Origin: Caldilineaceae bacterium
GTDB lineage: Bacteria; Chloroflexota; Anaerolineae; Caldilineales; Caldilineaceae
Assembly (NCBI GenBank): GCA_019637645.1
Contig: JAHBVH010000006.1
Span: 96,859 to 160,858 of the forward strand
Direction: 5' to 3'
DNA: 64,000 nt
Position numbers and translations under genes: made by a program. Each line of letters starts with the position of its first letter. Position 1 is the first letter of the stretch. The notes below the pieces were generated by a model. It did not search any database and had not been told where the DNA came from. It saw only the letters and a program-made list of their open reading frames with translations. Below are positions 1-9,960 of this stretch, one piece after another.

Positions 1-1
1 T

Positions 2-1708
2 TGGGGCCATGTACGGGTTGAGTATTTGGCACAAGAACCACGCCTGGACGATGCCTTGACCGTGCTCCAAACCATCTTCTATAGCGAATCGGAGCAGATG
101 CAACTGCTGCGTGACTATGAAGAAACGAGCCATGCACTCCAGCTAGACCCAGACAACGATGCGCTCCAAACTCGCCTAGTTATCCTCAGCGCCGAACTGG
201 ATCGCACCGCGGGTTGGGCTGCCGAGGCTAATGCGAAAACCATCCTTACTCAACTCGGGATTACCGATTTTGCCGCCAAAGTCGGCACACTCAGTGGTGG
301 TCAACGGAAACGCGTCGCCTTGGCCCGCGCCCTGATCGATCGTGCGGACCTCCTCATTCTGGATGAACCAACCAACCATATTGACGCGGAAACGGTTGCC
401 TGGCTCGAAAGCTATCTCGCCACCACGCCCGGCGCGCTGCTCATGGTCACCCATGATCGCTACTTTCTTGACCATGTCGTGAATCGCATTGTCGAGTTGG
501 ATCGGCGGCAGTTGGTCAGCTACGTCGGCAACTATACGAAGTATCTTGAGGATCATGAAGCGCGGCATGAGCGGTTGGCCAACGCCGAAGCCAAACGGCA
601 ACAGATGATTCGCCGTGAATTGGAGTGGTTGCGCCGGGGCGCCATGGCCCGCAGCACCAAACAGAAAGCCCGTGTTCAGCGCGCCGAAGAACTGATGAAA
701 ATTCGCTATGATAGCGGCGAAGATCGGGTATCGATCACCCTGGCAGGACGCCGATTGGGCAACAGCGTATTAGAAGCCAAAGGGCTCACCAAACGGTACC
801 AAGACAAAGTGATTCTGGATCAGGTGGATTTTGCCCTAGAACCAGGGGATCGGATTGGGCTCCTTGGGCCGAATGGCGCGGGGAAAAGTACGTTGCTCGA
901 TATTCTAGCGGGCAAACTTGCTGCCGACGCAGGCAGTGTTACCTGGGGCGACACGGTGCAGGTTGCCTACTATGATCAACGCAGTGCCGACCTCCAAGAT
1001 CAAATGCGGCTCATTGAGTTTATTGAAAAGGAAGCACCCCTCATCCGCACCAAGGACGGGGAACGCGTGGAAGCAGCGCACATGCTGGAGTGGTTTCTCT
1101 TTCCGCGTGCCATGCAATATGGGCGGATTGGCAACCTCAGTGGTGGCGAACGGCGGCGGCTCTATCTCTTGCGCACCCTTATTCATCAGCCCAATGTCCT
1201 CATTTTGGACGAGCCAACCAACGATCTCGACATCCAGACGCTGGGCGTGTTAGAAGAATTTATCGACTATTTCCAAGGCTGCTTAGTGGTCGTCAGCCAT
1301 GATCGCTACTTTTTGGATCGCACCGTTGACTATCTTATCCCCGTGGAAAATGGCAAACTAGGGGGGCGCTATCCAACCCCCTACGCAACCTATCTGCGCC
1401 TCCGCGCCGAAGAAGAGCAGGCCGCCCAACCAGCCGTAGCATCGGTCAAAACAGCAGCGCCACCAACGCCCAAGCCGCCCCCCACGAGTCGGAAGCTGAG
1501 CTGGAAAGAACAACGCGAGCTAGCAACGTTGGAGCAGGCAATTGCCCAATTAGAAACAAACAAAGCAACCCTTACCGCAGCGATCAATGCTGGCAGCAGT
1601 GACTATCAACGGCTCCAAGCCATGGGCGACGAGTTGGCCGACCTTGATACTCAACTCGAAACGATCCTAGAACGCTGGTATATCTTAGCCGAACTAGCCG
1701 ATGCCTAA
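2..1708 (+). CDS. ABC-F family ATPase, Uup-like (5' end outside window)
   Basis: ABC-F proteins are soluble twin-ATPase proteins that act on the ribosome or on nucleic acid rather than in membrane transport. The reading frame is open to the first base of the window, and the in-frame residues before the first possible TTG (VRVEYLAQEP) read as ABC-F sequence, so the start and the first Walker A lie upstream. Visible in order are the first signature LSGGQRKR (about nt 290), Walker B LILDEPTNHID, a charged linker helix (about nt 520-720), the second Walker A GPNGAGKST (about nt 870), second signature LSGGERRR (about nt 1137), Walker B LILDEPTNDLD, a Pro/Ala linker and a C-terminal coiled coil. 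That coiled-coil tail is typical of Uup. At least 568 residues are present against about 630 usual. Uup versus another ABC-F subgroup is inference. Confidence 0.95.
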   Translation, partial: WGHVRVEYLAQEPRLDDALTVLQTIFYSESEQMQLLRDYEETSHALQLDPDNDALQTRLVILSAELDRTAGWAAEANAKTILTQLGITDFAAKVGTLSGGQRKRVALARALIDRADLLILDEPTNHIDAETVAWLESYLATTPGALLMVTHDRYFLDHVVNRIVELDRRQLVSYVGNYTKYLEDHEARHERLANAEAKRQQMIRRELEWLRRGAMARSTKQKARVQRAEELMKIRYDSGEDRVSITLAGRRLGNSVLEAKGLTKRYQDKVILDQVDFALEPGDRIGLLGPNGAGKSTLLDILAGKLAADAGSVTWGDTVQVAYYDQRSADLQDQMRLIEFIEKEAPLIRTKDGERVEAAHMLEWFLFPRAMQYGRIGNLSGGERRRLYLLRTLIHQPNVLILDEPTNDLDIQTLGVLEEFIDYFQGCLVVVSHDRYFLDRTVDYLIPVENGKLGGRYPTPYATYLRLRAEEEQAAQPAVASVKTAAPPTPKPPPTSRKLSWKEQRELATLEQAIAQLETNKATLTAAINAGSSDYQRLQAMGDELADLDTQLETILERWYILAELADA

Positions 1709-1854
1709 AACCAGGAGGATGTACCATCCTTCACCCCATCAACGAGCCCTCCCGTTCTTCTTACCATAACGGCCAGCGCAACCCGCCCTTGATAGGCGCG
1801 CCCGAAGGTCAGTGTGCAACGTCATGATCACTAGTTGACGAATGACGAAGAACT

Positions 1855-1924
1855 TATCCTGAAATTGGTTGTGGTTCCCGTCAAGCCTGCCGTAGCGCGA
1901 GGCGGTCACAGAAATTTCAGGATA
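1855..1924. repeat. 12-bp inverted repeat upstream of the STAND regulator
   Basis: Arms tatcctgaaatt (1855-1866) and aatttcaggata (1913-1924) are perfect reverse complements separated by 46 bases. They lie in the 249-base gap between the ABC-F gene and the next start at 1958. The second arm ends 33 bases before the start codon, so it could be an operator half-site or a hairpin in the 5' leader. Nothing else is recognisable in the gap. Confidence 0.55.
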
Positions 1925-1957
1925 GATACTAAGTATGCTGGATGAAAGAAGTATTGC

Positions 1958-4576
1958 ATGAGTCTATCGGCCCCTACGTTTGGTGAGTTGTTACGCCAAG
2001 TACGGCGGCGCGCTGGACTGACCCAAGGGGAATTTGCGCAGCGCGTTGGCTTTAGTGTGGCGCAAATTTCCCGGTTGGAAAAAGATGAACGCCTGCCCGA
2101 CCTCAACACCGTGGCCGAAAAGTTTTTACCAGCCCTCACCCTCGACGATGAGCCACGGTTAGCGCAACGGTTGCTCACTCTGGCCGCCGCGGCGCGCGGC
2201 GAACGGCGCGCGCCACCAAGCTGGCCTCAGCCAAGCGCGCAGACGGTATTGCCAGCCACGCTCCTCGAAAGTAATTCCCATCTACCAGCAAACCTGCTGC
2301 CTTTGGTTGGCCGCGAACAGGACGTAGCCGTGGTCAGCAAACGGATTCTCGACGCGCCAAGTCGGCTCTTGACCCTGCTCGGAGCACCAGGCGTGGGTAA
2401 AACCCAACTAGCCATCACCGTCGCCACCAAGGTACAGCTGCTCTTTGCCGATGGGGCCCACTTTGTTCCCCTGGCCGCCGTCACCAACGCGGACCATGTA
2501 CCCTCGGCCATCATGGCCGCCATCGGCTTCGCGCCAACCACCCCCAAAGCGCCACGTACCCAGCTGCTTGAACAACTACGGCGCAAAAATGCGCTCTTGG
2601 TCCTAGACAATTTTGAACAGGTGGATACCGCTGCGCCTTGGCTGGCAGAACTGCTAGGGGCCTGCCCCGGCATCCACCTTCTGGTTACCAGCCAAACGCC
2701 ACTGCGACTGCGGATTGAACAGCGGCAACCCGTCCAGCCATTGACGCCGACGGCAGCCGTTGCGCTATTTTTACAACGGGCGCAGGCCATTGACCCCAGC
2801 TTCGCCCCCACCGAAACCGTCGTCGCGACCATCACGACGATCTGTCTACACCTGGATTGTCTACCGTTGGCAATAGAATTAGTGGCTGCTCATGTAGAGC
2901 AATTTACGCCCGACCAACTATTGACCCGTTTACGCGATCAAGGGCTCGATCTACTCGCCGATGGTCCCCGCGATCTACCTGCCCATCAACGGACCTTGCG
3001 TAACGCAATCCACCGCAGCTATGCCTTGTTGCCGCAAGAAGATCAGCAACTCTTTCGTCAACTTAGCCTCTTTGTAGGCGGCTGTACATTGGCAGCCCTC
3101 CACGCGGTATATCACGGCACCGCCAACCAGACCCAACCAGTCGACCCAGCCTTGCTGCGCAGCTTACGCCGCCTCATCCGCAGAAGTTTGGTCCAAAGCC
3201 AGACGCTAGTCAACAACAGCGACAGCAAAGCAGTCCCAGAGCGCTTTCGCTTACTGACGACGCTTGGTGCCTATGCCACCGAGCAGCGGCTAGCGGCTGG
3301 TGAAGACGCCGCCGCGCGGCAGCGGCATGCCACCTATTATCTCGCCTTGGCCCAGCAAGCGGCGCAAGAGATGCAAGGTCCGGCCAAGAAGGCATGGCTC
3401 GCACAGCTAACGACAGAGCATGACAACTTGCGCGCGGCGCTAGCTTGGGCGTTACGCCATGCCCCGTCGCTCGCGCTCCAACTCGTGGACGCACTGAGCG
3501 ACTTTTGGGCTACGCGTGGGCATGACTATGAAGCACGGCAATGGCTGCAACAAGCGTTGCAAGCTCACCCGATACCAACGATCACGCGTGCGCACGTCCT
3601 GCTAACCGCTGCCAACTTGGCGCGCCGCCAGGCTGATTATGCAGCCGCCCAACAGGCAGTAAACGAAAGCCTTGCGATCTCTCAACAGCTTGAATTTGTA
3701 GCGGGCTTGGCCCAAGCCTGGCGCGAGGCCGGGTGGATCGAATATGATCTACACCATAAACAGATCACCCTTGAACACTTTCACGCCAGCCTTGCCCTGT
3801 ATCGCCAGCTAGACGATAAAAAAGGCATCGCGAATCTGCTGCTCTGTTTGGGCCATGTGTTGGTGGGTCAACCAGCCCATGCCCAAGAGCTAGCGCGCTA
3901 TCTAGCGGAGAGTTTGGCGCTCTATCGTGCCTTGGGCCACCGTGAAGGTCTCGCCAACGTCCTCCAATTACAGGGCGAAATTGATCTGATGGCCGGACAC
4001 TATGCCGTTGCCGAACAATGCTTCCAGGAAGTCTTACGGCTCTGGCGCGATCTCAACGATAAATTGCGGATTGCTTGGGCTGTCGCGCTCGTCGGGGAGG
4101 CGGCTTGGCACCAAAATCAACTGGCAACAGCACAGGAATGTTATCAAGAGGCGTATCAAATTTTTTGTGAGCTTGGTAATAAAGATGGGTGCGCCATTTT
4201 ATGTCACCACCAAGGGCAGGTGGCGCGTCGTCAAGGCATGCTTGAACATGCACGCCAACGCTATCGAGAAGCCTTAGCCCTTAGTCAGCTTTTACACAAT
4301 CAACACATGATCGGGCGCAGCTTGGCCGGTCTTGGTGGCGTTGCCTTCGCCATGCATAGGGCCGATACCGCCGCAATCTTATGCAGCAGCGCCCAGGCGA
4401 TCTTCGCCCACTTGCCGCCCTTCCTCGCGCCAGCCGACCAAGCCGAATTGGATCAATTACACGAGCAGACACGCTATGCCCTTGGCGAAATAGCTTTTGC
4501 CCAATGCTGGCAAGCAGGCCAACAGATGACGGTCGCTGAAGCCGTGACGGTAGCGGAAACCCTTGATAAATCATGA
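1958..4576 (+). CDS. XRE helix-turn-helix + STAND (NB-ARC-like) ATPase + TPR regulator
   Basis: Predicted signal-responsive transcription regulator of 872 aa. Residues about 7-60 form an XRE helix-turn-helix (GLTQGEFAQRVGFSVAQISR). After a linker comes a P-loop ATPase with Walker A GAPGVGKT (142-149) and Walker B ALLVLDNFEQ (about 212-220), then an LPLAIELVAAH motif and a winged-helix-like part (YALLPQEDQQLFRQLSLF) as in AfsR/MalT-type STAND ATPases. From about residue 480 to the end the protein is helical, with repeated TPR-like units (for example ALYRALGHREGLANVL). The family switches on ADP/ATP exchange after ligand or protein binding to the TPRs. The ligand is unknown. It is a lone gene followed by a hairpin at 4614, so the AEC gene downstream is probably a separate unit. 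ATG at 1958 is used; the ribosome site is weak. Confidence 0.9.
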   Translation: MSLSAPTFGELLRQVRRRAGLTQGEFAQRVGFSVAQISRLEKDERLPDLNTVAEKFLPALTLDDEPRLAQRLLTLAAAARGERRAPPSWPQPSAQTVLPATLLESNSHLPANLLPLVGREQDVAVVSKRILDAPSRLLTLLGAPGVGKTQLAITVATKVQLLFADGAHFVPLAAVTNADHVPSAIMAAIGFAPTTPKAPRTQLLEQLRRKNALLVLDNFEQVDTAAPWLAELLGACPGIHLLVTSQTPLRLRIEQRQPVQPLTPTAAVALFLQRAQAIDPSFAPTETVVATITTICLHLDCLPLAIELVAAHVEQFTPDQLLTRLRDQGLDLLADGPRDLPAHQRTLRNAIHRSYALLPQEDQQLFRQLSLFVGGCTLAALHAVYHGTANQTQPVDPALLRSLRRLIRRSLVQSQTLVNNSDSKAVPERFRLLTTLGAYATEQRLAAGEDAAARQRHATYYLALAQQAAQEMQGPAKKAWLAQLTTEHDNLRAALAWALRHAPSLALQLVDALSDFWATRGHDYEARQWLQQALQAHPIPTITRAHVLLTAANLARRQADYAAAQQAVNESLAISQQLEFVAGLAQAWREAGWIEYDLHHKQITLEHFHASLALYRQLDDKKGIANLLLCLGHVLVGQPAHAQELARYLAESLALYRALGHREGLANVLQLQGEIDLMAGHYAVAEQCFQEVLRLWRDLNDKLRIAWAVALVGEAAWHQNQLATAQECYQEAYQIFCELGNKDGCAILCHHQGQVARRQGMLEHARQRYREALALSQLLHNQHMIGRSLAGLGGVAFAMHRADTAAILCSSAQAIFAHLPPFLAPADQAELDQLHEQTRYALGEIAFAQCWQAGQQMTVAEAVTVAETLDKS

Positions 4577-4613
4577 TCCATCAAGCTTACACAAGCGACG
4601 CATTGCACCCGAA

Positions 4614-4646
4614 AGCCCTGTCAGGTTTACAAAACCTGACAGGGCT
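4614..4646 (+). terminator. Hairpin terminator (15-bp stem, CTGTCAGGTTT family)
   Basis: Perfect 15-bp arms (agccctgtcaggttt and its complement) surround the loop aca, 37 bases after the STAND regulator's stop. There is no T-run, so the termination role is inferred from position. It shares its core with hairpins at 11180, 25674, 48881, 50222 and 54792. Confidence 0.6.
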
Positions 4647-4705
4647 GATACTACGTAAGTCCCACAACCATTCATCATTCACTATTTCAATTAGATGGAA
4701 CCTTT

Positions 4706-5611
4706 GTGAACGAACTTTTCTCCATTTTTCTCAACATTCTAGGGCCGGTCTTTGTTTTGGTATTGATTGGCTATATCACCGGTCCGCGGTTAAAACTAGA
4801 GGCAAACACCCTCTCCCGCTTTGCCTACTACCTAGTTACCCCCGCGTTTACCTTTAACATCTTTAGCGCCGCGGAGATCCGTGCGGATCTGGCCCTGCGC
4901 ATGGCGTTCTTTGTCGTTGTGGTGACGAGTGGGACAGTGCTTGCGGCTTGGTTGCTGGCGCGTGCCCTGCGCTGTTCGCCCCAAATGACGGCGGCCTATG
5001 TATTGGCCGCGGCCTTTGGCAATGTCGGTAATTTTGGCTTACCGATAGTCCAATTTAAGCTGGGGGAGGGGGCCTTGGTCGCTGCCAGCTTTTATTTTTT
5101 GGTGCTCAACTTCTTTGGCTTTATCGTGGGGGTGACGGCGGCGACTTGGCACCAAGGGGCTGGCCTCCGTGCCATCGGCGCGGCCCTCAAGACCCCAGCG
5201 GTGTTGGCTGTGGTCCCGGCGATTCTGGTTAACGCGCTAGCGTTGCCTCTGCCAATTTTTGTCTCCCGCGCAGCCGGACTGCTTGCCAATGCCCTGATTC
5301 CTATTATGTTGGTGACGTTGGGCGTTCAACTAGCAGGCATGCGCCGCCCCAAGTGGAATCGCGATGTCATCGCGGCCAGCCTAGTCCGCTTGTTCGTGGG
5401 CCCAACGCTGGCCTTCGCCCTTGTTGGCCTTTTTGGCCTCACCGGCATTGAACGGGGCGCAGGCATCCTCCAAGCGAGCATGCCTGTGGCCGTGTTGGCA
5501 GCCCTCATCGCGCTGGAGCATCGCCTCATGCCCGAATTTGTAACGACCGTGGCGCTCTTTTCTACGTTAGCCAGCGCCGTGACCTTAACAGTGGTCTTAT
5601 CCCTCTTATAA
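4706..5611 (+). CDS. AEC (auxin efflux carrier) family permease
   Basis: Integral membrane transporter of the AEC family, which in bacteria exports or takes up small organic acids such as malate or malonate. The 301-aa protein is almost wholly hydrophobic, with about ten membrane segments. It starts with FLNILGPVFVLVLIGYITGP and keeps AEC marks: YYLVTPAFTF, AAAFGNVGNFGLPIVQF after segment four, and ALIPIMLVTLGVQLAG in the second half. The GTG at 4706 begins the conserved N-terminus and fits family length. It stands alone between the STAND regulator and the convergent lamin-tail gene. The substrate cannot be told from sequence. Confidence 0.9.
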   Translation: MNELFSIFLNILGPVFVLVLIGYITGPRLKLEANTLSRFAYYLVTPAFTFNIFSAAEIRADLALRMAFFVVVVTSGTVLAAWLLARALRCSPQMTAAYVLAAAFGNVGNFGLPIVQFKLGEGALVAASFYFLVLNFFGFIVGVTAATWHQGAGLRAIGAALKTPAVLAVVPAILVNALALPLPIFVSRAAGLLANALIPIMLVTLGVQLAGMRRPKWNRDVIAASLVRLFVGPTLAFALVGLFGLTGIERGAGILQASMPVAVLAALIALEHRLMPEFVTTVALFSTLASAVTLTVVLSLL

Positions 5612-5639
5612 AAAGAACGAAGGCAAGGCGCAGAAGTTG

Positions 5640-8600
5640 TTATGGCTTCAATTCAACTAGATCGTGCGGGTAGCGCACCAAGATGCGATAGCCACCGTTC
5701 CACGGCGCTTCGCGGGCAAATTGGCTGACGATCCCCGTCACCCGCCACTGTTCACCGCGGTTGACATAAGGACGTCGCCAATCCAGGCTGCTGCGGACAG
5801 TTACGCGCACCGCTTCCGCGGTCGGCTGCGTGGGATCAATGAGGTAAATACTATCCCCTTGCCAGCCGCTAACCGTGCCGGTAAAGGTAACAAGCCGCCC
5901 TTCCAAGGACTCGCCAATCTCAGAAACAGTCACCGTCAACGGCTGGAGGGGAAGACCAATGGTCAAGTGCCCAATCTGGTCGGGCGTGTCCAGTTGCAGT
6001 TCCATTTCGCCCCGAAACGAACGGAGCAGACCCCGCGCAACGATCCGATCCCCTTCGGCGAGCGAGGGGAACTCGCCACGGCGGAGATAGATGTTGATCC
6101 CAATCCCCGCCAACGGGCCATGAGCGGCATCCGGCACAGGGTCAGCGACGTAGATGGTGGCATTATACAATCCTGGTGGCGCGGTGACCACGGCGCGAAA
6201 TTCCACCCATTGCTCTAAACCAGCCAACTTGGATTGGGCAATCGAGCCCGGTGGGCCGCCCGCTTGGCCGTGCGTTGGGTCCAACCGCACCGGTGGCGGT
6301 CCAGCCACCGCGGTGCCACTGTCATCCGCTTGATCATCGTCGTCGCTGTCACTCCCATGGTTGTTGTTGCCACCCTGCTCACGATCATCATCATCCCCAG
6401 CGGCTTGATTCGCATGCCCAGGCGTCGCCGTCCCCTCTTGCCAAGCACCGCCTTCAGGCAGACGGCTTAAGGAACGGCCTCGGCGTGGGCTTTGCGCCCA
6501 GCCAATCTGGTCGATTTCCTCACCAGCCGGATTGAGTAAACGAATATGATCATCCGTATTATTCAAGTTGAGCTTTGTTTCGCTACGCCGGAGCAACAGC
6601 CAACTGCGCCCCCCGATATAGCGACCGGGGCCAAAGGTAAAGCGGCGACTCACAGCTAGATCACCTGCGGCATCACTGAGTTGCCACCCAACCAAGGAAA
6701 CCGGATGGTCGTTGGGGTTATAAAGCTCGATGTACTCATCATCGCTGTTGATCGCACCATCATGGTTGTGATCTGCCCCTGGTGCAGGCAACACCTCATT
6801 AAGCAAGACAGCTTCGCCCCCATTGGTAGGCAGTACATAAAAGGGGGCAGTCACCGCAAAGTCACCATCGGCTTGGGTTGCCACGGCATAGAGAAAGCTA
6901 TTCGGCACCGTGGCTAACGTTACACGCCAACGACCATTCGCCATGGGGGTCGCCAACTGGTGGATCGGTTTGTCATCCTGCCAGATCGCCACCCCAGCGA
7001 CTTCGCCCTGGCTGTCGCCATAATCGAGATCCAGGATCACCGCGTTCTCGGCCACCAACGTTGTCCCCATCCAGTGGCGACTCCCATCAGGCCGTTGCGC
7101 ACGGAGGGTCAACCAGAGCCCTGGCGTGCTTGTCACCCAGCCGCGCCGCGCGGCCATCGCTTCTTGAAGCGCACCGGCATTGACAGCAGTCACGGCTAGG
7201 CCAGTGTACCGATTGGTGGGTGCCACAACGCCAGGGAGGGCTGGGGCTGCGTTTCCCACGGGGAGCAGGGGGGCTGCCGCCGCAAACCAGGCTTGGTAGA
7301 GCGCGGCCAAAGTATCTGGCGCGCTTACTTGGTCCGCTGCCAGCAACGCCAGACGGGCATGGGCCGGTGGCTGGCGACCTTGCCATTGGGCAGTCGTTGC
7401 CGTGGCATCAAGATAGGCCAACAACGCGGCTTGGTCAGCAATGGGCTCGGAGGCCCCGTTATAGACGAGGATCCGTTCCCCTGCTGCGCCCAACCAACGC
7501 CAAGCTGGCAGGGCCACCAACGTTGGCGGCACTTGCCACGGCTCAATGGTGATCGGATCGGCCACGGCCAGAAAATGAAATCCCTGTGTCGCGGCAGCCG
7601 CTAACAGATAGTGTGGCGGCGCACTGCCATCGCCAAAAATACTCGATGCACCTACGCTACCCCAAACCAAGGATAGCCCATCCTCAGCCTGAGGGGCTGG
7701 AAGGGGGTTCGCGAGCGGCAAGGGAATCGCGGTCCAAGGATCAGGCGGCGCATAGAGAAAGCGATGACGCACCTCGCGCACGGCTGGAAAACGGGCGGGT
7801 GGCACCGCATGGAGGGACGCTCGGCTGGGCGATTTTAAGCTGCCACTCAACCCCAAGAGTGCAAAATTCCCCACCCCAAAGGCCACTGCATCGGCAACCT
7901 CGCCCGCTGGATTGAGGAGCACGATCTCATCGCCACTATCATTTAGCGCTAATTCACCGTGCGCCAGATCGCGCCGCCGTGCCAGATCCGCAGTATCGGG
8001 ATCGGTAGCGGTAAATTCGGCATGGGCGGGCTGCCCCCAGCGGTTGCGAAAGGCGCTGCCATCACGCGCCAACACCAACAGTTCACCGGCACCCAAAATG
8101 CGGCCCGTAGGCAGAGCATAGATCCCCTCACTTTTGCCCGGGAATTCGGCATCGCCAATGAGCCAGCCGCTAAGATCGAGAGAGGTGGTACTTGTGTTTT
8201 GCAGTACAATAAATTCTTCGTCGCTCCCGAGGTAGAAAACTTCATCAATTTGCAGCACACTCGGCTGGGTAGCAAGGGGCCAGGTGATGCTCGGGGTAGC
8301 AGTTGGCAACGGGGTTGTTGGTGGGGAAGTCGGCGTGGCAGGAACCGCAGGTGGTTGATAGGCAGCGCCTGGGGAGCCAGCATCCCCCAGCGACCCCGGC
8401 CAGGGAGCTTGGCTATTTTCCCACCCAGCAGGCACATCGATGGCTATTCGCTGGGCAGATGCCCCTGCTTTTACGCTTACGCTCGTGCCGTCTCCCCAAA
8501 TCACGCGGTCAATTTCCGTGCCGTCGGGCGCAAAGATCACCAGCTCATCGGCGCTATTGGCCAGGACCAAATTTTGGTAGACATAGGCGGGCGTTACGCC

Positions 8601-9887
8601 ACCGTTGAGGCTGGTCTCGCCCTGGCGCGCCAGCACCACATATTGCCCCGGCTGAAGCCATACCGGCGACGCAACCGTATGCTGATCACTGCCCAGATCA
8701 GCAATGCGCCAACCGGCGAGGTTCACCGCCACCGTATCAGCATTATAGAGTTCTAACCACTCTCCTTGCTCATCGGCCACGGCTTTGGGATCGGCCAAAA
8801 ATTCGGTGATCAAGACGCGAGGCAACGGTGTACTCAGGGCAGCTACTGGCGGTATCAGCGTGGTCGCGGTAGCAGTCGGCAGCCAATCTTCGGTGGCTGT
8901 TGCGATTGGCGTTTCGCTAGGCAGCGCCGTGGGTATTTCTACTACCGGTGCAATCGGCGTTGGAAGGCTTGTTGGGGAGGGAAGCAATTCGACCGCGGTG
9001 GGCAAGGGGAACAACGTGGGGAGCAACGTAGCGGTGGCTGTTATGCTCAAGGCGATAGCACTGTCCAACTCGATGGGTGTCGGTTCGACTGGCGGTGGTA
9101 TCGCAACCGTTGGGGTTATAGCAAGGGTAGCAGGCTCACTTAGGGGGCTTGTTGCGGTAATGGGCTCGGTAGTCACGGGCAGTGTAGCGGTGATCGGAAG
9201 CGGTGGTTCAGATAGGGTTGGTGCAGGCTCGGACAGGAGAGCAGCGGCAGAGGAGCAGGGGTTACTGGGTGTAGTACGATTACGCGGCAGCGGTGATAAG
9301 CGCTCAAAGTCCAGCGCGTTCTGCTGTTGGTCGATACAACCACCAGCCAGCCGTAAGAGGGCGGTTGTGTTTGACAAGGCAGGTGCAGGGACAAGTTCCG
9401 CTTCATTGGCATTGCCATAGCCCACCAGATCGACTACGGTACTATCCGTGGCGCTCAGAATCGGTGCCGTATTCATCACCAACGCCACCTTGCCGTCCGT
9501 GGCGCTCAAGCTCAGGTCGCCCACCACATCCGGCGCGGCCAACGCGGTGTCGGCGTCACTCCCGCCATCACCGGCGGCTTGGCGAATGAGCAGATAGCCA
9601 AAGCCAGCAATGGTTACATCACCCAAAGGTGTCACCGCCCAATGGCTACTCTCTTTGGCCGCGTATTGCACAGACCAACCGGCCAAGCTGATTGGCGCTG
9701 GTGCAGCATTAAAAAGTTCGATAAAGTCTGAATGAAGGGTCGCATCATGGTTGCCACCGCCGCCATAGATCTGGCTAATCCGCACAGAAGTAGGATTATT
9801 TTGGGCATCAACCGTGAGAACAGAGCGTAATAAGAGGAGGCTAACAAACGCGCAGCATCCAATGACCAAGCATTTTGATGATTGCAT
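5640..9887 (-). CDS. Large secreted multi-lamin-tail-domain protein with degenerate PHP-like domain and OB-fold end
   Basis: Exported protein of about 1415 aa. The start is set at ATG 9887 (ggag nine bases ahead) rather than TTG 9902. It opens with a signal peptide (CCAFVSLLLL, likely cut after VDA). Four lamin-tail-like beta-sandwich domains follow, at about 35-150, 355-480, 544-660 and 1025-1140. Each carries the sequence 'E(W)(I/L)EL.N....V.L.GW.(I/L).D'. Between the first two is a long Pro/Thr/Ser-rich stretch, about 215-350, probably a stalk. Residues about 730-1015 resemble a PHP/CehA-type domain (HFLAVADPITIE, then RRGWVTSTPGLWL) but lack the metal-binding His set. An Asp/Asn-rich loop near 1162-1185 precedes an OB-fold-like C-terminus. 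No membrane anchor or sorting signal is seen. Cell-surface or extracellular binding is inference; no enzyme activity can be assigned. Confidence 0.85.
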   Translation of the reverse strand: MQSSKCLVIGCCAFVSLLLLRSVLTVDAQNNPTSVRISQIYGGGGNHDATLHSDFIELFNAAPAPISLAGWSVQYAAKESSHWAVTPLGDVTIAGFGYLLIRQAAGDGGSDADTALAAPDVVGDLSLSATDGKVALVMNTAPILSATDSTVVDLVGYGNANEAELVPAPALSNTTALLRLAGGCIDQQQNALDFERLSPLPRNRTTPSNPCSSAAALLSEPAPTLSEPPLPITATLPVTTEPITATSPLSEPATLAITPTVAIPPPVEPTPIELDSAIALSITATATLLPTLFPLPTAVELLPSPTSLPTPIAPVVEIPTALPSETPIATATEDWLPTATATTLIPPVAALSTPLPRVLITEFLADPKAVADEQGEWLELYNADTVAVNLAGWRIADLGSDQHTVASPVWLQPGQYVVLARQGETSLNGGVTPAYVYQNLVLANSADELVIFAPDGTEIDRVIWGDGTSVSVKAGASAQRIAIDVPAGWENSQAPWPGSLGDAGSPGAAYQPPAVPATPTSPPTTPLPTATPSITWPLATQPSVLQIDEVFYLGSDEEFIVLQNTSTTSLDLSGWLIGDAEFPGKSEGIYALPTGRILGAGELLVLARDGSAFRNRWGQPAHAEFTATDPDTADLARRRDLAHGELALNDSGDEIVLLNPAGEVADAVAFGVGNFALLGLSGSLKSPSRASLHAVPPARFPAVREVRHRFLYAPPDPWTAIPLPLANPLPAPQAEDGLSLVWGSVGASSIFGDGSAPPHYLLAAAATQGFHFLAVADPITIEPWQVPPTLVALPAWRWLGAAGERILVYNGASEPIADQAALLAYLDATATTAQWQGRQPPAHARLALLAADQVSAPDTLAALYQAWFAAAAPLLPVGNAAPALPGVVAPTNRYTGLAVTAVNAGALQEAMAARRGWVTSTPGLWLTLRAQRPDGSRHWMGTTLVAENAVILDLDYGDSQGEVAGVAIWQDDKPIHQLATPMANGRWRVTLATVPNSFLYAVATQADGDFAVTAPFYVLPTNGGEAVLLNEVLPAPGADHNHDGAINSDDEYIELYNPNDHPVSLVGWQLSDAAGDLAVSRRFTFGPGRYIGGRSWLLLRRSETKLNLNNTDDHIRLLNPAGEEIDQIGWAQSPRRGRSLSRLPEGGAWQEGTATPGHANQAAGDDDDREQGGNNNHGSDSDDDDQADDSGTAVAGPPPVRLDPTHGQAGGPPGSIAQSKLAGLEQWVEFRAVVTAPPGLYNATIYVADPVPDAAHGPLAGIGINIYLRRGEFPSLAEGDRIVARGLLRSFRGEMELQLDTPDQIGHLTIGLPLQPLTVTVSEIGESLEGRLVTFTGTVSGWQGDSIYLIDPTQPTAEAVRVTVRSSLDWRRPYVNRGEQWRVTGIVSQFAREAPWNGGYRILVRYPHDLVELKP

Positions 9888-9960
9888 GGGGGATCGCTCC
9901 AAAGGTTATGGGAATTGCCGTCCAATGGGGCTCATCCTAAGAAGCGAACATTGTTTCTGT

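Noticed and set aside
2227..2835. 202-aa minus-strand ORF inside the STAND regulator
   Set aside because: Antisense shadow of a clear coding frame; Ser/Arg-rich with no motif.
8785..9420. Long plus-strand ORF opposite the lamin-tail gene
   Set aside because: It is a shadow of the Pro/Thr-rich stalk of the minus-strand gene, with low-complexity Gly/Val translation.
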